64,000 nucleotides of DNA from Barnesiella sp. An22 (GCF_002159975.1 NZ_NFJR01000004.1:1-64000), one strand, 5' to 3'. Positions 49,847-58,708 are shown, counted from the stretch's first letter. Numbers and translations are program-made. The notes: generated from the sequence alone by a model not told the origin.

Positions 49847-50254
49847 TTACTCTTGTTGCAGGAATCGTTCGAAGTAGGGTACAAACTCCTCGCCGCGGGT
49901 GATGCGTCCCTGTGTGGTGCACACCGTCTCGACCACCGCCTTGATGCACAGTTCGCCCGACACCTTGTAAATATCCTGGTAGAAGACAAACTTGATGCCC
50001 TCGCGGCGCATGTAGAGTTTGCTCACGAAGTGGTCGCGGCTGCGCAGCGGCATCTTGTAGTTGATTTCGATGCGGTTTACCACCGGGTCGATGCCCCGCT
50101 CGCGCATCTCGACGAACGAGATGCCCGCAGCCGCCAGAAACTCGTGGCGGGTGTGCTCGAGATAGTGCTGGTAGTTGGCGTTGTTGACGATGCCTTCCAT
50201 GTCGCACTCGTAGTCGCGCACCTGCATCTCCAGTTCGAAAATATATTGTGACAT
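49847..50254 (-). CDS. Acyl-CoA thioesterase (YbgC/4HBT family)
   Basis: A 135-residue hot-dog-fold thioesterase: YECDMEGIVNNANYQHYLEHTRHEFL carries the 4HBT catalytic Asp and the conserved N.A.Y segment. Likely cleaves an acyl-CoA thioester; the substrate is unknown. Upstream of dprA in a two-gene unit. Confidence 0.9.
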   Translation of the reverse strand: MSQYIFELEMQVRDYECDMEGIVNNANYQHYLEHTRHEFLAAAGISFVEMRERGIDPVVNRIEINYKMPLRSRDHFVSKLYMRREGIKFVFYQDIYKVSGELCIKAVVETVCTTQGRITRGEEFVPYFERFLQQE

Positions 50255-50331
50255 AATCTTTCGGTATTTGTTCTTTGCAAACTTACGGAAAAAATGAAGA
50301 ATTTTCCCTATGTTTGTAAAAAATCAAAGCC

Positions 50332-51534
50332 ATGTGTAGACGGTTGTTTCTCCTGTTTATCTTGTGTGTGGTGGCCGGGATGTCGGCCTGGGCCTGTACC
50401 TCGGCAGTCGTTTCGGGGCGGGTGACCCCCGACGGACGTCCGCTGTTGTGGAAGCATCGCGATGCTTCCGACCTCAACAACCGCATCGTGCGCTTCGATG
50501 CCGTCAAGGGCCAATTCTCTTTCGTGGGGGTGGTCAACGGCACCGACACGTTGGCCCGCGAGGTGTGGACCGGCTACAACAGCGTAGGGTTTGCCGTGAT
50601 GAACACCGCCTCGTATAACCTCAAGAACGACACCTCGTCGCTGGCCGACCGCGAAGGGGTGGTGATGAAGCGGGCCTTGGCCGTGTGCCGCACGGTCGAC
50701 GACTTCGCCCGCCTGCTCGACGAGTGGCCCCGGCCCATCGGGGTGGAGGCCAATTTCGGGGCCATCGATGCCGAGGGGGGAGCCGCCTATTTCGAGGTGA
50801 ACAACTACGAGGTGACCCGCTACGACGTGGCCGACGCTCCCGATGGCTATCTGCTGCGCACCAACTATTCGATGTCGGGCCGCCCCGACGAGGGGTTCGG
50901 CTATATCCGCTACGACAATGCCGCCCGACTTTTCGCCCCCGTGGCGGCACAAAAGGCCATTACCCCCGAGTGGCTCACCGGAGTCTGCTCCCGTTCGTTC
51001 TATCATACGTTGCTGGGGCGCGATTTCTCGGGCGACAACTGGGCGGTCGATCAAGATTTCATTCCCCGGCGCAGCACCTCGGCCTCACTGGTGGTCGAGG
51101 GGGTAAAGCCCGGCGAGTCGCCGGCGTTTACGACAATGTGGACCGTGTTGGGCTATCCCCCCTGCTCGGTGGTGCTGCCGGTGTGGCTCGGCTGCAACAG
51201 CGGCGTGCCCGCTTTGTTGCAGGCCAGCGGCGACACATTGCGTGCCCCCTTGTGCGAGTGGGCCAATGCGTTGAAGCGCGAAGCCTTCCCCATCGAGCGC
51301 GGCAGCGGGTCGCACTACCTGCACATGGCACGCCTCTTCCGCCCCGACGGTAGCGGCATGACCCAACAACTGCTCGGCCTCGAGAAGGTGGTCTATGCCC
51401 AAAGTCGCACCCTGCTCGACGAGGCCCGCCGCTCCGGCTCGTGGAACGACCGGCAGGTCGAACGCACGATGACCCGCATCGAGCGACAAGTCTCGGCCTT
51501 TTTTCAGAAAATGTTGGACAGTGGGAGCCGATAA
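50332..51534 (+). CDS. C45/Ntn-hydrolase-like secreted acyltransferase or amidase
   Basis: A 400-residue secreted protein. The signal peptide ends SAWA and the next residue is Cys22 (CTSAVVSG), so signal removal would expose the N-terminal cysteine nucleophile used by penicillin-acylase, choloylglycine-hydrolase and C45 enzymes. RPLLWKHRDAS and a tail of conserved tryptophans (FTTMWTVLGYPPCSV) fit that superfamily. It could hydrolyse bile salts, N-acyl amino acids or other amides; the substrate is not decidable from sequence. Confidence 0.8.
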   Translation: MCRRLFLLFILCVVAGMSAWACTSAVVSGRVTPDGRPLLWKHRDASDLNNRIVRFDAVKGQFSFVGVVNGTDTLAREVWTGYNSVGFAVMNTASYNLKNDTSSLADREGVVMKRALAVCRTVDDFARLLDEWPRPIGVEANFGAIDAEGGAAYFEVNNYEVTRYDVADAPDGYLLRTNYSMSGRPDEGFGYIRYDNAARLFAPVAAQKAITPEWLTGVCSRSFYHTLLGRDFSGDNWAVDQDFIPRRSTSASLVVEGVKPGESPAFTTMWTVLGYPPCSVVLPVWLGCNSGVPALLQASGDTLRAPLCEWANALKREAFPIERGSGSHYLHMARLFRPDGSGMTQQLLGLEKVVYAQSRTLLDEARRSGSWNDRQVERTMTRIERQVSAFFQKMLDSGSR

Positions 51535-51585
51535 ATCTCTTTCCCGAGAATATTCCTTTTGTAGACCGTCCCGCCCGGATATTCC

Positions 51586-51748
51586 TGGATACCACATCCG
51601 TGGTGTGGAATGACAGAACCGTCCTCGCGTAGTGCGGTATGTCTGCAGTATGTCACCCCGCACTCGATGCGGGGTCCAACCCCGGGCTGCAAACGGGGAA
51701 ATGCCGCAGACAGTATTCTCTGGATTCCGCATCACGGTGCGGAATGAC
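51586..51748 (+). repeat. Cluster of REP-like palindromes
   Basis: Three hairpin units within 163 bases: a T/G-mismatched stem at about 51589-51606, CCCCGCA/TGCGGGG (51656-51662 with 51668-51674), and ATTCCGCA/TGCGGAAT (51724-51731 with 51738-51745). The flanks of the first and third units (GGAATGAC…AACCG…GTAG…GCGGTATG) are imperfect direct repeats about 130 bases apart. The gap 51535-51813 holds no gene. Confidence 0.7.
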
Positions 51749-51813
51749 CAAACCGCCGTGTCGTAGCGCGGTATGACATACGATGTAGAGAACTCCCAAT
51801 TACGGCTTGTTAA

Positions 51814-52263
51814 TCCACAAAGAGGCACTTCTTTTACAGCAGGCAGATACGTAATCTGCAAGGAATACACAATCTGGAGCTTGAAGCCAAAGACAAGGAA
51901 ATATCACGACTGAATGCTATTCTTGAAAAGGCGTTCAAATGGTTCCCGATGCTCAAAGAAATGTTGAGAATGGAAAAGCTATGCACTGCCATCGGCTTCA
52001 CCAAAGAAATGATAGAGAGCCTTCTGACGAAGAAAGAGGCTATCAGGTGCAATGGCAGGATTTATTCCGAAGAGCACAGACGGAAGTTTGACATCAGGAA
52101 TGATATTTTCAAAGTGGAAAAGAATCCGACCAATGACAGTAAACTGGTACTGACCATAAACAGGCAACCGATTGGCGAATGGTTCAAAGAACAATGGGAG
52201 AAACTTCGGCAAGGTTTACGAAAAACAGAAGAGCCAAGAAAAAGTAGAGGATTCAAGTTATGA
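51814..52263 (+). pseudogene. 3' remnant of a plasmid-recombination/mobilization (MobV-like) gene
   Basis: The reading frame is open from just after a TAA at 51811 to a stop at 52261-52263, about 149 codons without a proper start; the first ATG codons are internal. The peptide is a coiled coil (LQGIHNLELEAKDKEISRL) followed by FKWFPMLKEMLRMEKLC and a basic C-terminus. This resembles the C-terminal region of Bacteroides mobilization proteins. The catalytic relaxase part is missing, so it is a non-functional fragment. Confidence 0.6.
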
Positions 52264-52278
52264 TGTAACGAGGGCTGA

Positions 52279-52309
52279 AAAAGCTGGGGGAATTGATCCT
52301 CCAGCTTTT
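52279..52309. terminator. Bidirectional terminator between mob remnant and lnu
   Basis: AAAAGCTGG (52279-52287) pairs with CCAGCTTTT (52301-52309), with A- and T-rich flanks on each strand, so it can stop transcription from both sides. Confidence 0.75.
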
Positions 52310-52311
52310 AA

Positions 52312-52806
52312 TTATGATTTTGAAATAGCATCAAGAATAGATAAGTCATGAATATCCTTATCCCGCAATTCATATCCCGAATGGAATATCTTTTGCCCTT
52401 TCAATGAAATACATGGAATAACCCTGCCATCCAAAGTAGTTTCACCAAAATAGTCCGACTGAAATTCATACCAACCACCTTGCAAATCCGCTTGTCTGGA
52501 TGTACCATCCTCATTCAATATAAACGGGTGTATGTCTATATACCCTAATTCGACGCTGTATAATTCCATCCTCGCAGGAAGCCAGTCCGTTTCTATGACG
52601 AAACCATTTTCCTGAAGAAAGGCAATCAATTTGTCGGTATAACGGCTGTCAAAATCAATATCCACATCTCTATGGATTCTGGTTTGCCCTCCATGCAGGG
52701 CATCTACGCCCCATCCTCCATCGAGCCAATACTTCACGCCTGTACTTTCCAATAAATCCAATATTTGGAATAAGTCTGAAATCGTAATGTGTTCTTTTTT
52801 TGTCAT
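52312..52806 (-). CDS. lnu: Lincosamide nucleotidyltransferase (Lnu family)
   Basis: A 164-residue enzyme that would inactivate lincomycin and clindamycin by nucleotidylation. Nucleotidyltransferase core: YWLDGGWGVDAL (about 26-37) and metal-binding RDVDIDFDSRY (about 46-56), then DIHPFILNEDGTSRQADLQGGWYEF and GQKIFHSGYELRDKD, as in the small Lnu(A)/(C)/(AN2) proteins. The frame looks intact; the closest subtype cannot be settled without alignment. AT-rich and carried on a mobile-element scar. Confidence 0.85.
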   Translation of the reverse strand: MTKKEHITISDLFQILDLLESTGVKYWLDGGWGVDALHGGQTRIHRDVDIDFDSRYTDKLIAFLQENGFVIETDWLPARMELYSVELGYIDIHPFILNEDGTSRQADLQGGWYEFQSDYFGETTLDGRVIPCISLKGQKIFHSGYELRDKDIHDLSILDAISKS

Positions 52807-52834
52807 AATAAACGATGTCTTTGTGATAAATATG

Positions 52835-53137
52835 TTATTGCAGAGATTTTATCGAAGAGATGAAACACGCGGCTACTCCGACCGCTCCAATGAGCGTCCC
52901 ACAGATTACAAACAAGGTTGCAATACTCATGTTTTCAGCCAAATATCCCGATACCAATATCCCCAACAAGGAAGAGAGCGTGCTCAGACTAAATATCAAA
53001 GAAAACGTGCGCCCGAGAATTTCCGAAGCGATATTCTGCTGGACAACAGCAATGAACAAGGCGTGATAAATGGCATAAGCAATACCCCCGGCAAACATCA
53101 GGCACATAAATCCTATGAACGCATCGACAAAAAACTT
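52835..53137 (-). pseudogene. C-terminal fragment of a macrolide-efflux (Mef-like) MFS gene
   Basis: The open frame runs from just after a stop at 53138-53140 to the TAG/TAA-type end at 52835, about 100 codons covering three membrane segments (FAGGIAYAIYHALFIAVVQQ, SLIFSLSTLSSLLGILVSGYLAEN, LFVICGTLIGAVGVAACF). These match the end of Mef-type MFS exporters (usually about 400 residues). The first three quarters are missing, so it is non-functional. Confidence 0.7.
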
Positions 53138-53173
53138 TTATACTCTCCCTTTATAATCATAAATAATACGAAA

Positions 53174-53242
53174 ACACCCAACTTTACATTCTTGGGTGTA
53201 AAATCGGGTGCTTAATTTGTAAAACATTGATTTCCAATGTTT
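53174..53242 (-). terminator. Tandem hairpins downstream of tRNA-Asp
   Basis: On the minus strand AAACATTG/CAATGTTT (53242-53235 with 53229-53222) is followed by ACACCCAA/TTGGGTGT (53199-53192 with 53181-53174) and a TTTT. Both stems are perfect 8-bp; together they would end the tRNA transcript and may mark the edge of the inserted DNA. Confidence 0.65.
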
Positions 53243-53246
53243 ATTG

Positions 53247-53320
53247 CGGTGCGGACGGGACTCGAACCCGCGACCCCATGCGTGACAGGCATGTATTCTA
53301 ACCAGCTGAACTACCGCACC
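53247..53320 (-). tRNA. tRNA-Asp (anticodon GTC)
   Basis: A 74-base cloverleaf on the minus strand: acceptor GGTGCGG/CCGCACC, D-arm AGTTCAGCTGGTTAGAAT, anticodon loop CTGTCAC, T-arm GCGGGTTCGAGTCCCGT, discriminator G. No encoded CCA. The mobile-element scar lies just beyond its 3' end. Confidence 0.95.
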
Positions 53321-53338
53321 AGTTTCGTTTTGCGAGTG

Positions 53339-53369
53339 CAAAGATAGAACGCTTTTTTCAATTCTGCAA
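53339..53369 (-). promoter_or_regulatory. Promoter of tRNA-Asp
   Basis: On the minus strand TTG (53369-53367), 20 bases, then TATCTTTG (53346-53339), ending 19 bases from the mature tRNA. Confidence 0.75.
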
Positions 53370-53472
53370 CTCTTCGTTCCAAAAAAAATCGAATTATTTT
53401 TTTGCTTCTGTGGCCGGGGGGTCGTACGGTTGTATGGAAAAATCTCATTATCAATCGAAAGCACGGGAGTGA

Positions 53473-54507
53473 TTACAACAGATGAATGTTGTGCCGGGCG
53501 CACTCGGCTATCTGCTCTTCGGGCCAGATGCTGGCCTGTACCTCGCCGATGTGGGCTTTCTGGAGCAGAAACATCGAGAAGCGCGATTGCCCGATACCGC
53601 CGCCTATCGAGAGAGGCAGTTCGTCGTGGAGCAGGGCCCGGTGGAAATTGAGTTGTGCCCGCTCGGGGCAACCACAGATGTCGAGCTGGCGGAGCAGCGC
53701 CTCCTTGTCGACCCGTATTCCCATCGACGAAAGTTCGAAGGGTATTTCCAGCACGGTGTTCCACAGGATAATATCGCCGTTCAGCCCCAGGTAGCCGTCG
53801 CTGTTGGGGGTGGTCCAGTCGTCGTAGTCGGGGGCGCGGCCGTCGTGTCGGGTGCCGTCGCTGAGTTGTTGCCCGATGCCGATGAGGAACACTGCCCCGT
53901 AACGTCGGGCCGCAGCTGCCTCGCGCTCCTTGGGGGTGAGGTGCGGATACTGTTGCAGCAGCTCCTCGGTGTGGATAAAGGTTATCTCGTCGGGTAGGGT
54001 GGGGGTGATGTGGGGGAACTCTTCGTAGATGAGGGCCTCGCACTCCTTGATTACGCGGTAGATGGTGCGCACTGTTTCCTTGAGGTATTCGAGGTTGCGG
54101 TCTTCGCGGGTGATGGTCTTCTCCCAGTCCCACTGGTCGACGTAGAGCGAGTGCAGGTTGTCGAGCTCTTCGTGGGTGCGAATGGCATTCATGTCGGTAT
54201 AGAGTCCGAATCCCGGGGCGATGTCGTAGGCTCCCAGTTTCACCCGCTTCCATTTGGCAAGCGAGTGCACCACCTCGGCCCGACGTCCCTCCATGGCGGC
54301 GATGGGGAACGACACGGCACGCTCGTTGCCGTTGAGGTCGTCGTTCAACCCCGTGCCCGAGAGTACAAACAGCGGGGCCGTGACCCGGCGCAGGTTCAGG
54401 GCTTTGGAAAGTCGCTCTTGAAAAGCATCTTTCAACATCTTGATGGCCATCTCGGTAGTTTCGGGCAGAAGTTTGAGTTTATAGCGTTGAGGAATGATGA
54501 GTGACAT
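53473..54507 (-). CDS. asnA: Aspartate-ammonia ligase
   Basis: Makes asparagine from aspartate and ammonia using ATP. The 344-residue class II synthetase-like protein has TAPLFVLSGTGLNDDLNG (about 43-60), AMEGRRAEVVHSLAKWKR, and a C-terminal GGGIGQSRFSMFLLQKAHIGEVQASIW motif region. Length matches AsnA. It is a single-gene unit with a consensus promoter 49 bases upstream. Confidence 0.96.
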   Translation of the reverse strand: MSLIIPQRYKLKLLPETTEMAIKMLKDAFQERLSKALNLRRVTAPLFVLSGTGLNDDLNGNERAVSFPIAAMEGRRAEVVHSLAKWKRVKLGAYDIAPGFGLYTDMNAIRTHEELDNLHSLYVDQWDWEKTITREDRNLEYLKETVRTIYRVIKECEALIYEEFPHITPTLPDEITFIHTEELLQQYPHLTPKEREAAAARRYGAVFLIGIGQQLSDGTRHDGRAPDYDDWTTPNSDGYLGLNGDIILWNTVLEIPFELSSMGIRVDKEALLRQLDICGCPERAQLNFHRALLHDELPLSIGGGIGQSRFSMFLLQKAHIGEVQASIWPEEQIAECARHNIHLL

Positions 54508-54555
54508 TTGGTTTTTTCAGGTTAAAGTTCAAATTCAATTAGTGCAAAATTTCTG

Positions 54556-54586
54556 CAAATATATATCATTTTTCTAATAATACAAA
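54556..54586 (-). promoter_or_regulatory. Promoter of asnA, in gap 54508-54832
   Basis: On the minus strand TTTG (54586-54583), about 19 bases, then TATATTTG (54563-54556): a consensus match. The 325-base gap is very AT-rich and also contains the divergent TATTTTTG element; no gene is seen. Confidence 0.75.
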
Positions 54587-54720
54587 TATTTATATATCAA
54601 TTTGAGATGTTGAACAAGAATATTGTGTCTTTTATGAAAAAGAATGTCTATTAGTTTTAAATTTTCGGAACCAACGGGTAAAATAGATTGTTTATAAATA
54701 TGTCACTAATAAAATTTATC

Positions 54721-54728
54721 TATTTTTG
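54721..54728 (+). promoter_or_regulatory. -7 element for the DUF2156 gene
   Basis: TATTTTTG, 104 bases upstream of the ATG, with GCACC following as in other promoters here. The -33 element is not clear. Confidence 0.5.
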
Positions 54729-54832
54729 CACCGAGAAAATAGTACAAACGACCGATAACGAAGTCGCTCAGACGATTTTCGATTTTACCGAATCGTTCTT
54801 AACCTGAGCCATTTAAGTAAAGAAACAGCCTC

Positions 54833-55801
54833 ATGGAGACAACCCGACCGGGCATCACCCCCGAATCTACACAACCGGCAACGACCGATTGCCACCTGGT
54901 ATTCAAACCGATTACTCTCGACTCGCTGCACGAGATAGCACCTTACCTGACCCGACAAAGCTACCGCACTTGCGACTTCTCGATTGGCGGCATCTATATG
55001 TGGGTCGGTTATTTTGGTTACGAGTATGCCATCTGCCGCGATACCCTCTTTATCAAGGGGGGCGAGGAAGACCATCTGCAAAACACCGCTTTTGCCGTGC
55101 CGGTGGGGAGTCTCGATTTGAAAGATTCATTGCTGCTGCTGGGGGCTTACTGCCGCCAGCACGGGTTGCCGTTTATCCTCTCGGCCGTGCCTGAACCGGC
55201 GGCGCAGGCCATTGCCGAACTCTATGGTTGCCCCATCACCGAGCTGCCCGACTGGGGCGACTACCTCTACCGGGCTACCGACCTGGCTACCCTCGTGGGG
55301 CACCGCTTCAACAAGAAGCGCAACCGGGTGAACAAGTTCAAGAGCACCTATCCCGATTTCCAATACGAAGCCATCACGCCGCAGAACCTGCCCGAAGTGA
55401 TTGCCTTCTTCGACCGCTACATGCAGGCCTATCACAAAGACAGCGAGCTGTTTGCCTACGAAGAGAGCATGGTGGCTCAAGTGCTGCGCGAGTATGACCG
55501 ATTGCCGTTCGAAGGGGGTGTGCTGCGCGTGGGGGGCGAGATTGCCGCCTTCTCGGTGGGCGAAGTGGTGGGCGATACCCTGGTCGTGCATATCGAGAAA
55601 GCCCGTAAGGAGGTGGTGGGTGCCTACGAAGCCATCAATCTGTTCTACTCGGCACAGATGGTCGAGGCTCACCCCGAGGTGCAGTACATCAACCGTGAGG
55701 ACGATGCCGGCGATCCGGGTCTGCGCGAGGCCAAGTTGTCGTACAACCCCGAGACCATCCTGAAAAAGTACAACATTCCGCTCGACGACTATCTGCGTTA
55801 A
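54833..55801 (+). CDS. DUF2156 (phosphatidylglycerol lysyltransferase C-terminal-like) protein
   Basis: A 322-residue soluble protein with the tandem GNAT-like fold of the C-terminal part of aminoacyl-phosphatidylglycerol synthases: LVFKPITLDSLHEIAPYL at the start, GHRFNKKRNRVNKFKSTYPDF in the middle, YINREDDAGDPGLREAKLSYNPE near the end. The membrane flippase half of MprF is absent. It probably transfers an aminoacyl or acyl group; donor and acceptor are unknown. Confidence 0.85.
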   Translation: METTRPGITPESTQPATTDCHLVFKPITLDSLHEIAPYLTRQSYRTCDFSIGGIYMWVGYFGYEYAICRDTLFIKGGEEDHLQNTAFAVPVGSLDLKDSLLLLGAYCRQHGLPFILSAVPEPAAQAIAELYGCPITELPDWGDYLYRATDLATLVGHRFNKKRNRVNKFKSTYPDFQYEAITPQNLPEVIAFFDRYMQAYHKDSELFAYEESMVAQVLREYDRLPFEGGVLRVGGEIAAFSVGEVVGDTLVVHIEKARKEVVGAYEAINLFYSAQMVEAHPEVQYINREDDAGDPGLREAKLSYNPETILKKYNIPLDDYLR

Positions 55802-56049
55802 AGCCTGGTTTTTGGGCCTTTCCGAGTTTTTCTTGTCATTCAACTGCCGATGCGGCGTCTCTGTCGTATCGTGCTGCGGCACGGTATGCGGGAGATACCG
55901 TCTGCGGTGTTTTTCCCTTTTGCGACACGAGGCTGGGCCTGTGGAGGATGAGGTGAACATCGGGGTATGAAGCCCTAAAAGAAGAACGAATGGCCACTAA
56001 AATAGCGGGATAGGTTGCACGCTCATTCAGTTTTTTTACGCCTTGTCAC

Positions 56050-56080
56050 TTGTTTCTGCAGTCGGTTTGCTCTATTTTTG
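56050..56080 (+). promoter_or_regulatory. Promoter of the metalloprotease gene, in gap 55802-56116
   Basis: TTG (56050-56052), 20 bases, then TATTTTTG (56073-56080), 36 bases before the ATG at 56117. The remainder of the 315-base gap shows no gene; a GC-rich stretch near 55880 vaguely recalls the REP-like repeats at 51.6 kb but is not a clear copy. Confidence 0.8.
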
Positions 56081-56116
56081 CACTTCAATAGAGAAGCATA
56101 CACAAAAAACAGAGAT

Positions 56117-58654
56117 ATGAAGAAACTGGTATGGGCGACGCTTGCGGCCCTCCTCGTTGCCGGAGTGACCCCCGCAGATTGCTACGCCAAACGGAAAAGT
56201 AAAAAAGAGAACAAGAAAGAACAGGTGGCCGATACGACCGCCAAAGAGTCGAAATACGACAAGCTCGTCAAGGGAGCCAAGACGCAGAAGGGCATGTTCA
56301 CCCTGCATCTGACCACCGAAAACAAACTGCTGGTCGAGGTGCCCGACTCGCTGATGAACCGCATCTTCCTGCTCTCGAGCCGGGTGGCCGCTACCACCGA
56401 CCCCAAGCTCTTCGTGGCCGGCGAGATGACCACCGACCCCTTTATGATTCGCTTCAGCAAGAACGAGCAGACGCTCTTCATGCACCTGGTGCAGCATAGC
56501 AACATCATCGACAAGGACGACCCCATTGCTGCTTCGTTCGACAAGAACTTTGGCGACCCCATCATCAAGGCCTTCAAAATCGAGGCCAAGAACGGCAAGG
56601 ACGTGGTGGTGGACATGAGCGACTTCTTCAAGACCAACGAGAAGATTATCAGCCCCATGCCCAGCAATCCCTCTTCCAAGATAAAGACGGGCACCTACAC
56701 CTCGGCCAACTCCTACATTCTGGGAGCCAAGAGTTTCCCGCAGAACTGCGAGATTCGCTCGGTGCTCAGCTTCACCGGCGACAACATCTGCACCGTGACC
56801 ATGCACCGCTCGCTGGTACTTCTGCCCGAGCAACCCATGCGTCCCCGTATCTACGACCGTCGGGTGGGTTTCTTTTCGAGTACCAAAAACATCTACACGA
56901 GCGACAAGGACCGCATAGACCGCACGCAATACATCCACCGCTGGAGGCTCGAACCGAAGGACGAGGATCGCGAAGCCTACTTCAGAGGCGAGCTGGTTGA
57001 GCCCAAGCAGCCGATTGTCTTCTACGTCGACAGTGCCTTCCCCGAGAAGTGGCGCGACATCGTGAAGCAAGGTGTGGAGGACTGGAACACCGCCTTCGAG
57101 GCTGCCGGTTTCAAGAATGCCATCGTGGCCCGCGACTATCCCAAGAACGACCCCGACTTCGACCCCGACGACATGCGGTACAGCTGTGTGAAATATGCCG
57201 TCACCGATATTGCCAACGCCATGGGCCCGAGCTATGTCGACCCCCGCAGCGGCGAAATCCTCACGGCCGATGTCATCTGGTATCACAACGTCATCTCGCT
57301 GGTACACAACTGGCGGTTTGCCCAGACGGGAGCCGTAGACCCGCGGGTGAGACAGGAGACCTTCGACAACGACGTCATGCGCGAATCGCTGCGCTACGTC
57401 GCCTCGCACGAGATTGGTCACACGCTGGGCCTCATGCACAACATGGGAGCCAGCTACGCCTTCACCATCGACTCGCTGCGCAGCCCCTCGTTTACTCAAA
57501 AGTATGGTACTACGCCCAGTATCATGGACTATGCCCGCAACAACTTCGTGGCCCAGCCCGGCGACTATGAGCGCGGCGTGCGGCTCACCCCGCCCATCCT
57601 GGGAGTCTACGACATCTACGCCATCAACTGGGGTTACCGACTGATTGACGGTGCCGCCACTCCGCAAGACGAGGTGGCCACGCTCGACCGCTGGATAGCC
57701 GAGAAGAAGGCCGACCCCATGTACACCTTCGGAGCCCAGCAGTACCCCGATACCTACGACCCCACCGACCAGACCGAAGACCTGAGCAACGACCACTTCA
57801 AGGCAGGCGAGATGGCCATATCGAACCTCAAGATTATCGTGAAGAATTTCGAGAAATGGCTCTTCGACGAGGGGAAAGACTACCGTACAATACGCGACGA
57901 ATACTCGGCACTCGTGCAACAGTACAACCGCCACCTGCGCCACGTGGTGCCCTACATCGGTGGTGTGCTCTATACCGAGGTGCGCCAGGGCGACGATACG
58001 CTGCCCTATGTCTACCTCGACAAGGCTACCCAGCGGAAGGCCCTGAAATGGGTGCTCAACCAGGCCCGTACCTATCGCGACTGGCTCACCCCGGCCGACC
58101 TGCTGCAGCGCATCGGAGCCAACGTCAACTACGCCAGCTCGATACACCGCACCCTCCCGGCCAGCCTCATCAAACCGGCTACCCTCTTCCGCATCCGTGA
58201 GGGTGGAGCCATCGACCCGGTGAAAAACTACACCGTCGAGAGCTATCTCAACGACGTGATTGCCGAGGTCTTCAAGGCCACCTACCAGGGTCGCAAGCTC
58301 AACGACGTGGAGCGCGACCTGCAAAGCGAGACCATCGAGCTGCTCATCCAGTACTCCGATTTGCAGGGAACTCCGGTGAAGGTGAATTTGGGGACCCTGA
58401 CCGACGATGTTGACCTCGAGGGGATTCCCTTCCCCTGCAGCCACGTGTTGGCACACCAGGCCGAAGAGCAGTCGTTCACCCGCTTCACGCTGGGACCCTC
58501 GATGTCGGTAGCCGAAATGGCACCCTACATGAGCGGAGCCCTCAAAAAGGTACTCACGCTCTACAAGCAGAAACGGGCCGTCACCACCGATGCTGCCACC
58601 CGCGACTTTTACGATTACCAGATTGTCACGATTGAAAAACTGTTTAACAACTAA
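56117..58654 (+). CDS. Secreted zinc-dependent metalloprotease (DUF5117/DUF5118/DUF4953 type)
   Basis: An 845-residue metzincin-like protease. The signal peptide spans about 1-24 (ends ADCYA). The zinc motif HEIGHTLGLMH at 431-441 gives three histidine ligands and the catalytic glutamate. The N-terminal half matches the DUF5118/DUF5117 regions from memory (GMFTLHLTTENKLLVEVPDSLMNRIFLLSS) and the C-terminal half DUF4953. The ATG at 56117 is favoured over upstream in-frame starts because it gives a normal signal peptide and follows the promoter. The physiological target is unknown. Confidence 0.88.
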   Translation: MKKLVWATLAALLVAGVTPADCYAKRKSKKENKKEQVADTTAKESKYDKLVKGAKTQKGMFTLHLTTENKLLVEVPDSLMNRIFLLSSRVAATTDPKLFVAGEMTTDPFMIRFSKNEQTLFMHLVQHSNIIDKDDPIAASFDKNFGDPIIKAFKIEAKNGKDVVVDMSDFFKTNEKIISPMPSNPSSKIKTGTYTSANSYILGAKSFPQNCEIRSVLSFTGDNICTVTMHRSLVLLPEQPMRPRIYDRRVGFFSSTKNIYTSDKDRIDRTQYIHRWRLEPKDEDREAYFRGELVEPKQPIVFYVDSAFPEKWRDIVKQGVEDWNTAFEAAGFKNAIVARDYPKNDPDFDPDDMRYSCVKYAVTDIANAMGPSYVDPRSGEILTADVIWYHNVISLVHNWRFAQTGAVDPRVRQETFDNDVMRESLRYVASHEIGHTLGLMHNMGASYAFTIDSLRSPSFTQKYGTTPSIMDYARNNFVAQPGDYERGVRLTPPILGVYDIYAINWGYRLIDGAATPQDEVATLDRWIAEKKADPMYTFGAQQYPDTYDPTDQTEDLSNDHFKAGEMAISNLKIIVKNFEKWLFDEGKDYRTIRDEYSALVQQYNRHLRHVVPYIGGVLYTEVRQGDDTLPYVYLDKATQRKALKWVLNQARTYRDWLTPADLLQRIGANVNYASSIHRTLPASLIKPATLFRIREGGAIDPVKNYTVESYLNDVIAEVFKATYQGRKLNDVERDLQSETIELLIQYSDLQGTPVKVNLGTLTDDVDLEGIPFPCSHVLAHQAEEQSFTRFTLGPSMSVAEMAPYMSGALKKVLTLYKQKRAVTTDAATRDFYDYQIVTIEKLFNN

Positions 58655-58655
58655 A

Positions 58656-58697
58656 CAAAGACCCGGCGAAAAGCATTATGTGCATGGCAGGTCTTTG
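58656..58697 (+). other. Inverted repeat between the metalloprotease gene and hflX
   Basis: CAAAGACC (58656-58663) pairs perfectly with GGTCTTTG (58690-58697). There is no clear T-run beyond TTT, so it may be a weak terminator or a leader structure of hflX, whose ATG is 11 bases on. Confidence 0.45.
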
Positions 58698-58708
58698 GAG
58701 CATAACGC

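Larger units (their letters stand above)
51790..53160. mobile_element. Degraded mobilizable resistance element
   Basis: An AT-rich island between GC-rich chromosomal genes and tRNA-Asp. It contains the 3' end of a mobilization gene, an apparently intact lincosamide nucleotidyltransferase and the last quarter of a macrolide-efflux-type MFS gene. No integrase, att duplication or transposase is visible, so the edges are approximate. From memory, similar lnu and mef genes occur together on the Bacteroides element NBU2. Confidence 0.65.

Noticed and set aside
53247-53320. tRNA-Asp as an attachment site with a duplicated 3' end
   Set aside because: I searched the left edge (51780-51840) for a copy of the tRNA 3' end and found none; the adjacency may be chance or the left att was lost.
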